Positions 52,519 to 61,937 of a stretch of DNA of 64,000 bases are shown one piece after another. The position numbers and the translations under genes were made by a program. The notes beneath the pieces were generated by a model. It ran no database searches. It was not told where the DNA came from and saw only the letters and a program-made list of their open reading frames with translations. The stretch is from contig JAUNLG010000009.1 in assembly GCA_030532385.1 (NCBI GenBank), positions 470 through 64,469 of the forward strand, read 5' to 3'. This DNA comes from Anaerococcus sp. (GTDB lineage: Bacteria; Bacillota; Clostridia; Tissierellales; Peptoniphilaceae). Position 1 is the stretch's first letter, and every line of letters begins with the position of its first letter.

Positions 52519-54015
52519 CTAATTTTCTACCTTATAGATTCCATCTAGGATGGTTCCATCCCTATAAACAGAATAGGCTATTAGGTCCTTACTTTTTTCC
52601 CTTCTCTTGCCAAGGCCTGTAAAGGATATGGCTTTTTTGTAAAGGTCTTCTATAGTCATTAATTCTATGGAAGTATTTTCTTTGATATAGGTTATTAGGT
52701 CTTCTCTTTTTGGGTTTACTGCTATACCATATTCAGTAACTAAGACATCCACTACCTCACCTGGGGTTGTAATTGTCCTTACATCCTTAACTACAGATGA
52801 AATCCTTGCATTAAATAGCTTAGAGGTAATTATGGTAAGCTTGGCCCCTGTGGCAGTGTCAGCATGGCCTCCAGATCCTCCTAGGATATAGCCATCTGTT
52901 CCTGTTGTAACATTGACATTAAAGTCCATATCAATTTCAGATGCCCCAAGTACCACAAGGTCTAGGTCATCTACCACACACTTGTCATTAGGATTGGCAT
53001 ACCTAGATGCTGAGATCTTTTTGTGTCCCTCATTTTTTTCTATGGATTTGATTGCCTCTAGGTCAAAACATTGGACATCTTCTAGGCTTTCAATCATATC
53101 TTTTTCAAGCATATCGACAAAAAATCCTGTGATTCCACCAGACCCAAAGCTTGCCTTAACCTTCTTTTCTCTCATAAGCTCACTAATTTCCTTGGCTACA
53201 GCAAGGGATATGCCTCCTGCTCCAGTTTGAAAGGAAAAACCATCTTTGATTATGCCAAGCTCATCTATTAATTCTGCGGTTTTTCTTGCTATGGATAGGT
53301 TTATAGGGTCTTTTGTCATCTGGGTAGTTCCTGATACTATTCCATTAGGATCGCCTATCTTATCCATGGTTATATAATAATCAATAAATCCTCCCTCTAG
53401 GTCAGCCTTATTTACCTTATCTACTAGGTTATCTGTAAGGGCAACCACCTTTTTTGCACACAAGCAATCTGTTATTCCATAACCTAAGGACCCACAGGCA
53501 CTTACTCCCTCTGATCCTGATATAGACCCATCTTTGCCAAGGGCTGGGGTAGCTATAAAGGCCACATCTATTTCTAGCTCTTTTTCAAGTATTGCCCTAG
53601 GCCTGCCCCCATGGGTGGTGATATAGGCAGGATTTTTTAGCTTACCCTCACTTACTGCCCTAGCCACAGGACCTGCCATGTAAGAAGTGTGGATATCTGT
53701 TATAGTCTCATCTTCTATCATTGGAACTATTGGCTTATGGCAATCAAAGATAGAGCTTGCTGCTATCCTAATATTTTTTATCCCCCTCTTATGGATCTCT
53801 TTCATTACTTTATTTAGGACAAAGTCACCATTTCTAAGGTGGTGGTGGAAGGAGATGGTCATGCCATCATGAAAGTTAATTTCATCAAATAGCCTATCAA
53901 AGTCTAATTCTTCCATCTTTACATTTTTAGAAAAATTATAGTCTTTCTTCTCTTCATTAACTCTTGCTCCCTTGTAGGGATTATCAAAGCCTTCTCTTCC
54001 TAGGATGTTTTTCAT
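52519..54015 (-). CDS. citF: Citrate lyase alpha subunit (citrate-ACP transferase)
   Basis: 498 residues. It exchanges acetyl for citryl on the acyl carrier CitD. Conserved segments: TISFHHHLRNGD, YITTHGGRPRAI, GSEGVSACGSLGYG, FQTGAGGISLAV, GSGGITG and GGSGGHADTATGA. The start at 54015 lies in an ATGA overlap with the citE stop; a longer in-frame start at 54027 lies inside citE. Last gene of the operon. Confidence 0.96.
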   Translation of the reverse strand: MKNILGREGFDNPYKGARVNEEKKDYNFSKNVKMEELDFDRLFDEINFHDGMTISFHHHLRNGDFVLNKVMKEIHKRGIKNIRIAASSIFDCHKPIVPMIEDETITDIHTSYMAGPVARAVSEGKLKNPAYITTHGGRPRAILEKELEIDVAFIATPALGKDGSISGSEGVSACGSLGYGITDCLCAKKVVALTDNLVDKVNKADLEGGFIDYYITMDKIGDPNGIVSGTTQMTKDPINLSIARKTAELIDELGIIKDGFSFQTGAGGISLAVAKEISELMREKKVKASFGSGGITGFFVDMLEKDMIESLEDVQCFDLEAIKSIEKNEGHKKISASRYANPNDKCVVDDLDLVVLGASEIDMDFNVNVTTGTDGYILGGSGGHADTATGAKLTIITSKLFNARISSVVKDVRTITTPGEVVDVLVTEYGIAVNPKREDLITYIKENTSIELMTIEDLYKKAISFTGLGKRREKSKDLIAYSVYRDGTILDGIYKVEN

Positions 54016-54878
54016 ATTAGCCCCCATTCACTAGCTGCCTTAATCATCTTCTCAGCCCTTGCTATTACTGGTTTGTCAACCATCTTGCCTTTAAAGGAGA
54101 AGACTCCAAGGCCTTCTTTATTTGCCTTTTCTACAAGCTTTAGGATAGCCCTGGCATTTTCAATCTCTTCCTTGCTAGGTGAAAAGATCTTATTTAGGAT
54201 TGGAACCTGTCTTGGCCCAACTATTAGTCTTCCATTAAAACCTATGGTCTTTACAAACTTAGTATCCTTAACCAGGCCTTCTTCATTGTCTATATCAGTA
54301 TAGGGGGTATCTATGGCATTTATCCCATAGGCCTTGGCTACCGTAGCTATCCTATACCTGGCATACCTTAGTTCATCTGAATCCTCAGTTCTTTCTACAC
54401 CAAGGTCAAGAGAATAGTCTTCTCCTCCAAGAAGGATCCCATCAATTTTTTCTGAAGCCTCTACTATTTTATCAAGTTTTATTATTCCCATAGTAGATTC
54501 TACCAGGATATAAAAACTAAACTTATTTTCGATTCCTAATTGCCTACACCTATCTTTTACATAGGCTTCTACTTCTTTAACTGACTTTACACTTGCCTTA
54601 GGTATTACTATCCCATCAAGCTTATCCTTAAGTATGGCATCTAAGTCCTCTTGCCAGTAGGGAGAATCTATTGGATTTATCCTTACTGTAACTAGGGAAT
54701 TTTCAAAGGTTAAATTTTCTAAGGCGTTGGCAACCAGGTCTCTTGCAGCATCTTTTTGGTCAAGGGCCACCGCATCTTCCAAATCATAAATGATAGCATC
54801 AGCATCTAGGATATCTGCTGATACCAACATGCCTGGATTATTGCCTGGCATAAAAAGCATGGACCTTAAAGTTTTCAT
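54012..54878 (-). CDS. citE: Citrate lyase beta subunit (citryl-ACP lyase)
   Basis: 288 residues. It splits citryl-ACP into oxaloacetate and acetyl-ACP. The N-terminus RSMLFMPGNNPGML, the metal/substrate DLEDAV (about 32-37), RINP and GGEDYSLDLG motifs are typical of CitE. Its start overlaps citD (ATGA) and its stop overlaps citF. Confidence 0.97.
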   Translation of the reverse strand: MKTLRSMLFMPGNNPGMLVSADILDADAIIYDLEDAVALDQKDAARDLVANALENLTFENSLVTVRINPIDSPYWQEDLDAILKDKLDGIVIPKASVKSVKEVEAYVKDRCRQLGIENKFSFYILVESTMGIIKLDKIVEASEKIDGILLGGEDYSLDLGVERTEDSDELRYARYRIATVAKAYGINAIDTPYTDIDNEEGLVKDTKFVKTIGFNGRLIVGPRQVPILNKIFSPSKEEIENARAILKLVEKANKEGLGVFSFKGKMVDKPVIARAEKMIKAASEWGLI

Positions 54879-55132
54879 TTAGCCCTCCTTATTGCAGTCT
54901 TAAGTCTTGCCTCTATTGTACAGTCCAAGGCCCCCCTATCTTCAATCAAAACACTTGCCTTATCAATTTCGTAAGTTTTAAGTGTCTTTTTGACTAGGTC
55001 TTCGATTTGTTCTCCAAATTCGAACTTAACCGGACTTTCTAGGTTGATTTTGCTTTCTTCATCTGGCTTTATCGTTATAAAACAATCATTTGATTGCAAG
55101 GTGCCAGCAGAAGCCTTCTTTTTTAATTGCAT
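54875..55132 (-). CDS. citD: Citrate lyase acyl carrier protein (gamma subunit)
   Basis: 85 residues. The Ser that carries the triphosphoribosyl-dephospho-CoA prosthetic group is in ASAGTLQSNDCFI (Ser about residue 14). The C-terminal half, VLIEDRGALDCTIEARL, is also typical. It sits between citX and citE. Confidence 0.95.
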   Translation of the reverse strand: MQLKKKASAGTLQSNDCFITIKPDEESKINLESPVKFEFGEQIEDLVKKTLKTYEIDKASVLIEDRGALDCTIEARLKTAIRRAK

Positions 55133-55143
55133 ACTTTTCCTTT

Positions 55144-55659
55144 CTATAAGTACTTTTTCATAATATTTCCTATATAAGTAAGCATATCTTCTAGGCTATG
55201 GGCCCTAGACCTTGCGCAAAGTTTGGCATCTTTTTCACATAAAAAACACTTACGCTTAGCTTCTCCGACCTCTTCTCTTGATATAAAACTACCTTTATAG
55301 AAAATATCTATGTCAAACAAACGTCCAATTTCACTATCTTCAAGACCTACCATAAGCTTTTTTAGCTCATAGGGGTCACACTCTACAATGATGTAGGCCT
55401 CAGGCCCACTCTTAGCTTGGTAAGTCTGCTCATAGCTTATCTTTCCTTCTAGACTTTCCCTAATCTTAACTAGGCCATAGGAAAAGATCCTTCTAATAGG
55501 TTCATTATTCTTTACAGGTCCTGGAATGTTTAAAAAAAAGCTAAGGACTGGCAAATCTTTGTATTGCTTATCCAAAGACCTTATAAGCCTATCCCTAGCC
55601 TCCCTCCTATCAAGGACCTCAATTAGGCTAGGCCTATCTCCTTTAATAAAAAGTTCCAT
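55144..55659 (-). CDS. citX: Apo-citrate lyase phosphoribosyl-dephospho-CoA transferase
   Basis: 171 residues. CitX attaches the prosthetic group to CitD. The nucleotidyltransferase motif reads IGRLFDIDI (about 130-138), followed by RKCFLCEKDAKLCARSRAH, both typical. The start was placed at 55659 because AAGGAA lies at a suitable distance; an in-frame start 36 bp upstream has no ribosome site. Confidence 0.92.
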   Translation of the reverse strand: MELFIKGDRPSLIEVLDRREARDRLIRSLDKQYKDLPVLSFFLNIPGPVKNNEPIRRIFSYGLVKIRESLEGKISYEQTYQAKSGPEAYIIVECDPYELKKLMVGLEDSEIGRLFDIDIFYKGSFISREEVGEAKRKCFLCEKDAKLCARSRAHSLEDMLTYIGNIMKKYL

Positions 55660-55721
55660 ATTTTTCCTTAAGTTAAAAAAGTTATGCACAAGCACAACCT
55701 TTTTAACATCCTCATATTTAT

Positions 55722-57023
55722 CTAGCCGAAAAAGATCGGAACTATAATTGATGCTAGGAGGATAATAAATGCTCCACCAAGCCTTGATGATATTTGGGCA
55801 AATGGCATTAGAACCATCCTATCTGCTGCATTTAATACAGCAACATCTCCTGTTCCTCCCATATTGGCCATACATAAGCCTGCGGTAATAGCAGCTTCGA
55901 TTGGATAAAAACCAACTAATTTTCCTACAAATCCACTACCTAAAACTGCACCAAAGATTACTACTGCAACCAATACTACATACTGGATTGAGAAAGAATC
56001 TATGATATCTGCTAGACTGGTATAAGAGATTCCTATACCTAGTAATAGGAGTGAAGTAAAGTTTTTTGCTACAAAATTATACCAGCCAGCACAAGCATCT
56101 GTATATTTTTCTGGCAAGATATCAAGAGCCTTTACAAGGGATACTGAAATGATCATCCAAGCATATAAGTGAAGGTCAAGACCTAGGCTTGCTATTAGCT
56201 TGGCTATGATAGCTCCTATAGTAAAAAAGGCAGTCGCTATAGTAATACCTGTAGCATAATCCTTAACATCAAGGTTTAGGACCTTCTCTTCAGCCTTCAT
56301 CTCTGCATCATCTGACATCATAAGTTGACCATTTCCAGTAAGCTCTGGCCTTACCTTGCCAAGCCTATTTAAAAGACCTCCGGCAACAATAGCCATAGCA
56401 TTGCCAAGGGCTACAGCAGGCACTAGCCTACCTAAGATTTGCTCAGCTGGAATACCTAAGGCCTTGGAGAAAACTTCTGATATAGGAACTGCACCTGCTC
56501 CCATTCCTCCACCCATAATTGGAATACCAATATAAGACATAGCCTCACCAGGTGTAAAACCAAAGACAGGGGCTATCAATGATACAAGACCTAGGGCAAC
56601 AATTACACCACCAAGGATAGCTGGTAGGTATCTTACAGCAGCCTTTATAAGTAATTTTCTATTCATTCCCAGGATAGAACCTGTGATCAAGGCTGCAATA
56701 TAGAAGTCTAAAAAGCCCATTCTTCCTTCGCCTGACTTCATAAAAGCATCACTTAAATTTACCATAGTTTCATTTAAAATACCAAAATGAACTAGGGTTG
56801 CTCCACCAAAAATCGTTACTATGGCTCCTCCACCCAGGTAGGTATTAACAATAGGAAGGTTATTTCCAATAAAGTTTAGGAGTTCACCGAAAACTAAAAG
56901 AAATAGAAACGCTCCTATAAGCCCTAGGGGTAGGACTTCCATGTAGATAGCCAAGATTATAATTGCCATTATTACAAAAACAAGTGGCCAAGACATACCT
57001 AAAATTTTCTTATCTTCTCTCAT
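55722..57023 (-). CDS. citS: 2-hydroxycarboxylate (citrate) transporter
   Basis: 433 residues with about eleven helices. The family motif GGGMGAGAVPISEV (about residues 170-183) forms a re-entrant loop, and a similar loop, NMGGTGDVAVL, occurs in the second half (about 392). Members are Na+- or H+-coupled citrate or malate carriers; the cit genes downstream indicate citrate. First gene of the operon; GGAGG before the ATG. Confidence 0.93.
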   Translation of the reverse strand: MREDKKILGMSWPLVFVIMAIIILAIYMEVLPLGLIGAFLFLLVFGELLNFIGNNLPIVNTYLGGGAIVTIFGGATLVHFGILNETMVNLSDAFMKSGEGRMGFLDFYIAALITGSILGMNRKLLIKAAVRYLPAILGGVIVALGLVSLIAPVFGFTPGEAMSYIGIPIMGGGMGAGAVPISEVFSKALGIPAEQILGRLVPAVALGNAMAIVAGGLLNRLGKVRPELTGNGQLMMSDDAEMKAEEKVLNLDVKDYATGITIATAFFTIGAIIAKLIASLGLDLHLYAWMIISVSLVKALDILPEKYTDACAGWYNFVAKNFTSLLLLGIGISYTSLADIIDSFSIQYVVLVAVVIFGAVLGSGFVGKLVGFYPIEAAITAGLCMANMGGTGDVAVLNAADRMVLMPFAQISSRLGGAFIILLASIIVPIFFG

Positions 57024-57126
57024 AAATACCTCCTTATAGCTTTAGTATAGCACGCCTTAATATAAAAGTCCACAAAGGTTTTCCAATATCCTAATTTATG
57101 CTATCATAAACCTATAAGGAGTAAGT

Positions 57127-57927
57127 ATGCAAGATAGAATCGAAAACTTTAATAAGTACTTGGAAAAGGCTATCAAGGAAGAATTGCATAGGGAAATTTC
57201 CTTTGGTTGTGTAAATAAGTCATCTACCGGTAGCCATAAAGACATGGACTATAAACTTTTTATAAAGTCCAAAGATTCCATAAAAGCTAGTCTTAGGGAA
57301 ATTTCTTGGGCAAAGATAAAATCCCTTAAAGACCTAAGGAAGGCTGGACTTAGGGTGGAAGATAGTATGTTTGATACGACAGGTGGGATTAATACCCATA
57401 AGGGCCTAATTTTTCTAACCCTAATCCTTGCACATTTTTATATAAACCATGGATACCTATATGGTCTAGAGGAAGAAATATCTAATTTTTCCAAAGACCT
57501 AGCCTTAGATTATAAAATTTTCCCTAAGGCTAAGGCCTTTAGAGACCTTGGGCTTAAGGATGTAAGGTACCACCCCCTAACAGGCTTTAGGGATATTTTT
57601 AACCTAGGCAAAAACTCTTATGAGGGTGATTTTAATAATACCATCCTTAGCCTAAAACTAATCTCATTGACAGATGATACAACCACCCTGAATCGATCTA
57701 ACCTAAAGACCCTAAACTTTGTTAAAGCCTACGCAAATGATATCTTAGACCTTTATAAAAATGATAGGAAGTCCCTTATCAAAAAGGCTAGGGACCTTAA
57801 TAATTTATACCTGGCTAATAACCTATCAAGTGGAGGAGTTGCTGATATTTTTACCATAGTAAAAATTGTATCTTATATAGGAGGAGAAAATAATGGAGAA
57901 AATTTACCCAGACCTAATAGCAAGTGA
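57127..57927 (+). CDS. citG: Triphosphoribosyl-dephospho-CoA synthase
   Basis: 266 residues. It makes the citrate lyase prosthetic-group precursor from dephospho-CoA and ATP. Motifs: TGSHKDMDY (about 34-42), INTHKGLIF (about 88-96) and LSSGGVADIF near the C-terminus. AAGGAG precedes the ATG. It is divergent from citS and overlaps citC by 35 bp. Confidence 0.93.
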   Translation: MQDRIENFNKYLEKAIKEELHREISFGCVNKSSTGSHKDMDYKLFIKSKDSIKASLREISWAKIKSLKDLRKAGLRVEDSMFDTTGGINTHKGLIFLTLILAHFYINHGYLYGLEEEISNFSKDLALDYKIFPKAKAFRDLGLKDVRYHPLTGFRDIFNLGKNSYEGDFNNTILSLKLISLTDDTTTLNRSNLKTLNFVKAYANDILDLYKNDRKSLIKKARDLNNLYLANNLSSGGVADIFTIVKIVSYIGGENNGENLPRPNSK

Positions 57928-58882
57928 TAAGGAGAAACTAAAAGAATTCTTAAAAAACCATAATCTAGCCTATGAAGAGAATATTGAGTCAACCTATGTC
58001 CTAAGGGAGGAAGGAAAAATTGTAGCAAGTGGGTCAAGGTCAAAAAACATCATAAAGTCCCTGGCCATTAACGACAGTTACCAAGGGAGTAAGGTGATCA
58101 ATGAACTTATATCCCTACTAATAAATGAAATCCATGCTGGTGGCTTTGATAATATATTTATCTATACCAAGCCTTCAAATGAGGAAACTTTCACCCACCT
58201 GGGTTTTAAAAAAATAGAAGAAGTTCCTGATAAATTAGTCTTTATGGAAAGGTCTGATAATTTTAGTGACTACCTAGCTTACCTTGATCAAAACCGAGTA
58301 GATGTCCCTAATCCTGGAGCTGTTGTAATAAATGCCAACCCCCTTACCCTAGGACATTTAAGCCTAATAGACTATGGCCTAAGTGAGGTTGACTTTCTTT
58401 ATGTATTTTTAGTATCAGAGGATGCTTCCTTTTTTTCAAGCAAGGACCGTCTTAAGATTGTAAAAGAGGCCCTTTATGATAAAAAAAGGGTAAAGATCTT
58501 GACTACTGATGATTATCTTGTATCAAAGGCAAGTTTCCCTTCTTATTTTCTAGATGAAGATGAGGATGTTACAAAAATTTATACCAAACTTGATGCCTAT
58601 ATCTTTAAAAACCATATTGGAAAAAGGCTAGGCATAAAAAAAAGATTTGTAGGTGATGAAAAAGAAGATAAGACCACAAATATTTACAACCAAACAATGG
58701 CAGAAATTTTTATAAAGGAGCCTAACCCCATAGACCTTGTAGAAATTGAGCGCAAAAAAATAAATGGCCAGGCCATCTCTGCATCAAGGGTAAGAAAGTT
58801 AATAAAAGAAAAATCCTTTGATAAGTTAGAAGACCTAGTTCCAAAAGCAAGTCTTAGGCTAATAGAGGATAAATTTAAATAA
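57893..58882 (+). CDS. citC: Citrate lyase ligase (acetate:SH-ACP ligase)
   Basis: 329 residues. It activates CitD by acetylation. An N-terminal GNAT-like domain (about 1-115) precedes a nucleotidyltransferase domain with the HxGH-type motif NANPLTLGHLSLI (about 147-159) and ISASRVRKLI near the end. It starts inside citG and ends at a bidirectional terminator. Confidence 0.95.
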   Translation: MEKIYPDLIASDKEKLKEFLKNHNLAYEENIESTYVLREEGKIVASGSRSKNIIKSLAINDSYQGSKVINELISLLINEIHAGGFDNIFIYTKPSNEETFTHLGFKKIEEVPDKLVFMERSDNFSDYLAYLDQNRVDVPNPGAVVINANPLTLGHLSLIDYGLSEVDFLYVFLVSEDASFFSSKDRLKIVKEALYDKKRVKILTTDDYLVSKASFPSYFLDEDEDVTKIYTKLDAYIFKNHIGKRLGIKKRFVGDEKEDKTTNIYNQTMAEIFIKEPNPIDLVEIERKKINGQAISASRVRKLIKEKSFDKLEDLVPKASLRLIEDKFK

Positions 58883-58904
58883 GACCCTAGTTTAGGGTCT
58901 TATT
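58881..58904. terminator. Bidirectional terminator, citGC / tag
   Basis: AAGACCCTA pairs with TAGGGTCTT across GTT, followed by A/T-rich tracts on both sides; the stem overlaps the tag stop codon. Confidence 0.8.
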
Positions 58905-59462
58905 TATCTTATTAACTTCATCATGCCTAAAACATTCTAGACTGTGGTTATTTATTAGTCCTATGGCTTCTAGGTAAGAGTGGATAGTAATAGGTCCTAT
59001 AAATTTGAAGTCTCTCTTTTTTAAATCCCTAGCCAAAGATTTAGAGAGAGGACTTTGGCAGATAGTCTCCTTCTCATTTCTCTTATAATCGATTGGGTCT
59101 TTTATAAAATTTCTAAGGTACTTATCGAAAGATCCAAATTCCTCTATAACCCTTATAAAGGCCTTGGCATTTGCCACAAGGGCCCTTAGCTTCTTAGCAT
59201 TTCTTATAAGGAGCTTATTTTCCATAAAACTTTCTATTTTTTCATCATCATAAAGACTAATCTTCTCATAAGAAAAGTTATCAAAGGCCTTTCTCATGGC
59301 TTCTCTTTTTTTAAGGACTATCTCAAAGGATAGGCCTGCTTGCATAAATTCTAAGACTAGGATTTCAAAAAGATAGGCATCATCTATTTTTCTTAACCCA
59401 TATTCCTCATCATGGTAGGCTTTAGATAGGTCGCTTTTAACCCATTCACATCTTTTTTTCAT
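58887..59462 (-). CDS. tag: DNA-3-methyladenine glycosylase I
   Basis: 191 residues. It removes 3-methyladenine from alkylated DNA. The zinc-site residues are visible: RCEWV (Cys 4), AYHDEEYG (His 17) and NHSLECFRH (His and Cys near 175). FMQAGLSFEIVLKKR and FIGPITIHSYLEAIG match the family. It overlaps uppP by 4 bp and is last in a run of five overlapping genes. Confidence 0.93.
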   Translation of the reverse strand: MKKRCEWVKSDLSKAYHDEEYGLRKIDDAYLFEILVLEFMQAGLSFEIVLKKREAMRKAFDNFSYEKISLYDDEKIESFMENKLLIRNAKKLRALVANAKAFIRVIEEFGSFDKYLRNFIKDPIDYKRNEKETICQSPLSKSLARDLKKRDFKFIGPITIHSYLEAIGLINNHSLECFRHDEVNKINKTLN

Positions 59463-60340
59463 ACAAATAAAAAGTAGATAAAGACTACTATAGAAAGAAT
59501 GATCCTATAGATTCCAAAAGGAATAAAATCATGGTTTCTAATATAGGCTAAGAACTTCTTGATTACCACAAAGGCAACTATAAAGGATAGGACCATACCC
59601 AAGATAATCAAAAACCATTGGTAGCCAGTAAAGCCAGCTAGGTTCTTAAAGACCTTGAGGGCAGTTGCCCCAAGCATAGTTGGAATTGCCAAAAAGAAGG
59701 AAAATTCTGTAGCTGCAGACCTAGATAAGCCAAGGATCATGGCCCCCATGATTGTTGCTGCAGACCTACTTGTTCCAGGAACCATGGCAAGGGTTTGGAA
59801 AAATCCTACCAAAAGAACCGTCCTATAGGGAACATTGGCTATATTATCATGTCTAAATCTCTTGGAATTCTTATTCTTCTTTTCAACTAAGATGATTATA
59901 ATACCCCAAATTAAAAGCATGGCTCCTACAACCATTGGATTAAATAAGTAGGTATCTATAAGGTCATCAAAGAGTAGGCCTAAGACCATGGCTGGCAATA
60001 TACCTACTATAACCCTCTTCCAAAGCTTAATGGTCTTTGGATCTGGATGGGTAAGTCTATAGTAAAACTTGGATTGGCCATTTAATTTCTTATAATTTTT
60101 TGGAAAATACCTATAGGTCTTCTCATAATCCCAAGGGTTTAACTTGGCAAAATAAATCACAACTACAGAAAGGATGGCACCTAGTTGGATTATAATATTA
60201 AAGGCATTGGAAAAACCCTCAGGCTTCATTTCAACAAATTGGTTTACTAGGATAAGGTGGCCAGTTGATGATACTGGCAAAAATTCAGTAACTCCTTCTA
60301 CTATAGAAAGAATTAGGACCTTTATTATATCTATTATCAT
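59459..60340 (-). CDS. uppP: Undecaprenyl-diphosphatase UppP (BacA)
   Basis: 293 residues, about eight helices. The active-site motifs are SIVEGVTEFLPVSSTGHLIL (about 13-32) and VPGTSRSAATIMGAMILGLS (about 187-206), with catalytic Glu, Ser, His and Arg. It recycles the undecaprenyl carrier for peptidoglycan and is associated with bacitracin tolerance. It overlaps both neighbours by 4 bp. Confidence 0.97.
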   Translation of the reverse strand: MIIDIIKVLILSIVEGVTEFLPVSSTGHLILVNQFVEMKPEGFSNAFNIIIQLGAILSVVVIYFAKLNPWDYEKTYRYFPKNYKKLNGQSKFYYRLTHPDPKTIKLWKRVIVGILPAMVLGLLFDDLIDTYLFNPMVVGAMLLIWGIIIILVEKKNKNSKRFRHDNIANVPYRTVLLVGFFQTLAMVPGTSRSAATIMGAMILGLSRSAATEFSFFLAIPTMLGATALKVFKNLAGFTGYQWFLIILGMVLSFIVAFVVIKKFLAYIRNHDFIPFGIYRIILSIVVFIYFLFV

Positions 60341-61146
60341 TCAAATTCCTCCAAAAACGAGTGTTTTTCTCCCCCTATTTGATAGCCTAAAACCATATCG
60401 CAATTTACATTTTCAGCCGACCTTAATATTGACTTTTCGACATCTGGATTTTCTTCCTTAAGTTTTCCTATAAGGTTTTTGACCCTTTGCCTGGTATAAG
60501 ATTGGCTAGACTTTGTAAGAGAGCAGGCGCAGTCTAGGCTTTTAAGTCCTATATAATCCCTCCACCTTATTATGTCTTTTTCATTTACATAATAAAGAGG
60601 TCTTATCAACTCCATTGACTCAAAGTTTAGGGCCCTTAGTCTAGGCTTCATAGTCTTAAAGTTGCCTGCGTAAAGGACATTCATCAAAGTTGTTTCTATA
60701 ACATCATTAAGGTGGTGGCCTAGGGCAAGCTTGTTGGCACCAAGCTCTTTAGCCTTGGCATAAAGGGAGCCTCTTCTCATCCTAGCACACATATAACAAG
60801 GATAATCTTTCTTACTAATAGCCTCTGATACCTCAAAGATATTGGAGTCATAGATCTTACCATCTATATCCAAGTAGGCCAGGTTTTCTTCTAGAAGCTT
60901 CCTATTGGCCCTATCATATCCTGGGTCCATGGCTATAAATATCAAGTCAAAGGGTACACTTGAATGCCTATTGAGCTCTTGTAAAAGTTTTGCCAATAAA
61001 AGCGAGTCCTTGCCACCTGATATGGCACAGGCCACCCTATCACCTTCGTTGATTAGGGAAAATTCCTTTATAGCCCTTATAAAAGGAGAGTAGATCTCTT
61101 TTCTATATTTTTTGATTATTGATCTTTCAATTTCTATTAATTCCAT
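60337..61146 (-). CDS. TtcA-like tRNA thiolation protein
   Basis: 269 residues. The ATP pyrophosphatase P-loop is ISGGKDSLLL (about 43-52); CYMCARMRRGSLY (about 124) supplies the Cys pair, and DCACSLTKS (about 201) is the second Cys site. GHHLNDVIETTLMN is also conserved. TtcA makes 2-thiocytidine 32 in tRNA and binds an Fe-S cluster; related proteins thiolate other positions, so the exact tRNA site is not certain. Confidence 0.85.
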   Translation of the reverse strand: MELIEIERSIIKKYRKEIYSPFIRAIKEFSLINEGDRVACAISGGKDSLLLAKLLQELNRHSSVPFDLIFIAMDPGYDRANRKLLEENLAYLDIDGKIYDSNIFEVSEAISKKDYPCYMCARMRRGSLYAKAKELGANKLALGHHLNDVIETTLMNVLYAGNFKTMKPRLRALNFESMELIRPLYYVNEKDIIRWRDYIGLKSLDCACSLTKSSQSYTRQRVKNLIGKLKEENPDVEKSILRSAENVNCDMVLGYQIGGEKHSFLEEFE

Positions 61147-61937
61147 TATAACTCCACAATCCTAGAAGGTTTAAACCTATCGGCAACTTCTAGCTTTATA
61201 TCTTTTTTTGTATCAAGGCCCAAACTTTTTAGGTAATTATCTACAGTTATCCTAGATAAGTCTGGGGTATTGTTGGTTTCTGAAAGGTGGGCTAAAAAGA
61301 TTTCTTCTCCCTTACCGACCAAGGCATCTGCCAAAACACTTGCCGAATCATCATTTGATAAGTGACCCATCTTACCCATTACCCTAAGCTTAAGCTTATA
61401 AGGATAAGGTCCCATCTTTAAGGCTTCAAGGTCGTGGTTGGCCTCCATGTAGTAGACATCAGATCCTTTAATCTCTCTTGCCATCCTCTCATCTACAAAA
61501 CCTGTATCAGTTAAGATACTAATTTTCTTATTTCCTATATAGATTACAAAGCCTACAGGCTCTAAGGCGTCATGGTGGATTGATATGGGGAGAATATCCA
61601 TAGATTTAAAGTTAAGGAAGGTATTTGACTTAAAGATTTTTATATGCTCATCTTTTAATCTCTTGGCTCTTTTTATAAAGCCCTTCCAGGTTCCTTCATT
61701 AGCATAAATTGGTATGTCATATCTTTTTGCCAAAACCCCTGCACCTTGTACATGGTCTATATGTTCGTGGGTTAGGAATATCCCATCTAAGTTTTTTGGA
61801 TCTTCACCAATTTCTGCTAGAAGGCCCTCCATTTTTTTGCCTGAAAAACCTGCATCTACAAGAATCCTTACCCCCTTATGCTCAACAAAGACTGAATTAC
61901 CTGATGACCCTGAAGAAAGACTTACAAACTTACTCAT
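61146..61937 (-). CDS. walJ: Metallo-beta-lactamase-fold hydrolase, WalJ/YycJ-like
   Basis: 263 residues. The metal-binding motif THEHIDHVQG (HxHxDH, about residues 55-60) and a TDTGFVDE segment are visible, and the start SLSSGSSGNSVFVE is typical of YycJ/WalJ. In other Firmicutes the gene follows walRK and links cell-wall control to DNA replication; here walRK is not adjacent. It overlaps the HAD gene by 8 bp. Confidence 0.85.
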   Translation of the reverse strand: MSKFVSLSSGSSGNSVFVEHKGVRILVDAGFSGKKMEGLLAEIGEDPKNLDGIFLTHEHIDHVQGAGVLAKRYDIPIYANEGTWKGFIKRAKRLKDEHIKIFKSNTFLNFKSMDILPISIHHDALEPVGFVIYIGNKKISILTDTGFVDERMAREIKGSDVYYMEANHDLEALKMGPYPYKLKLRVMGKMGHLSNDDSASVLADALVGKGEEIFLAHLSETNNTPDLSRITVDNYLKSLGLDTKKDIKLEVADRFKPSRIVEL

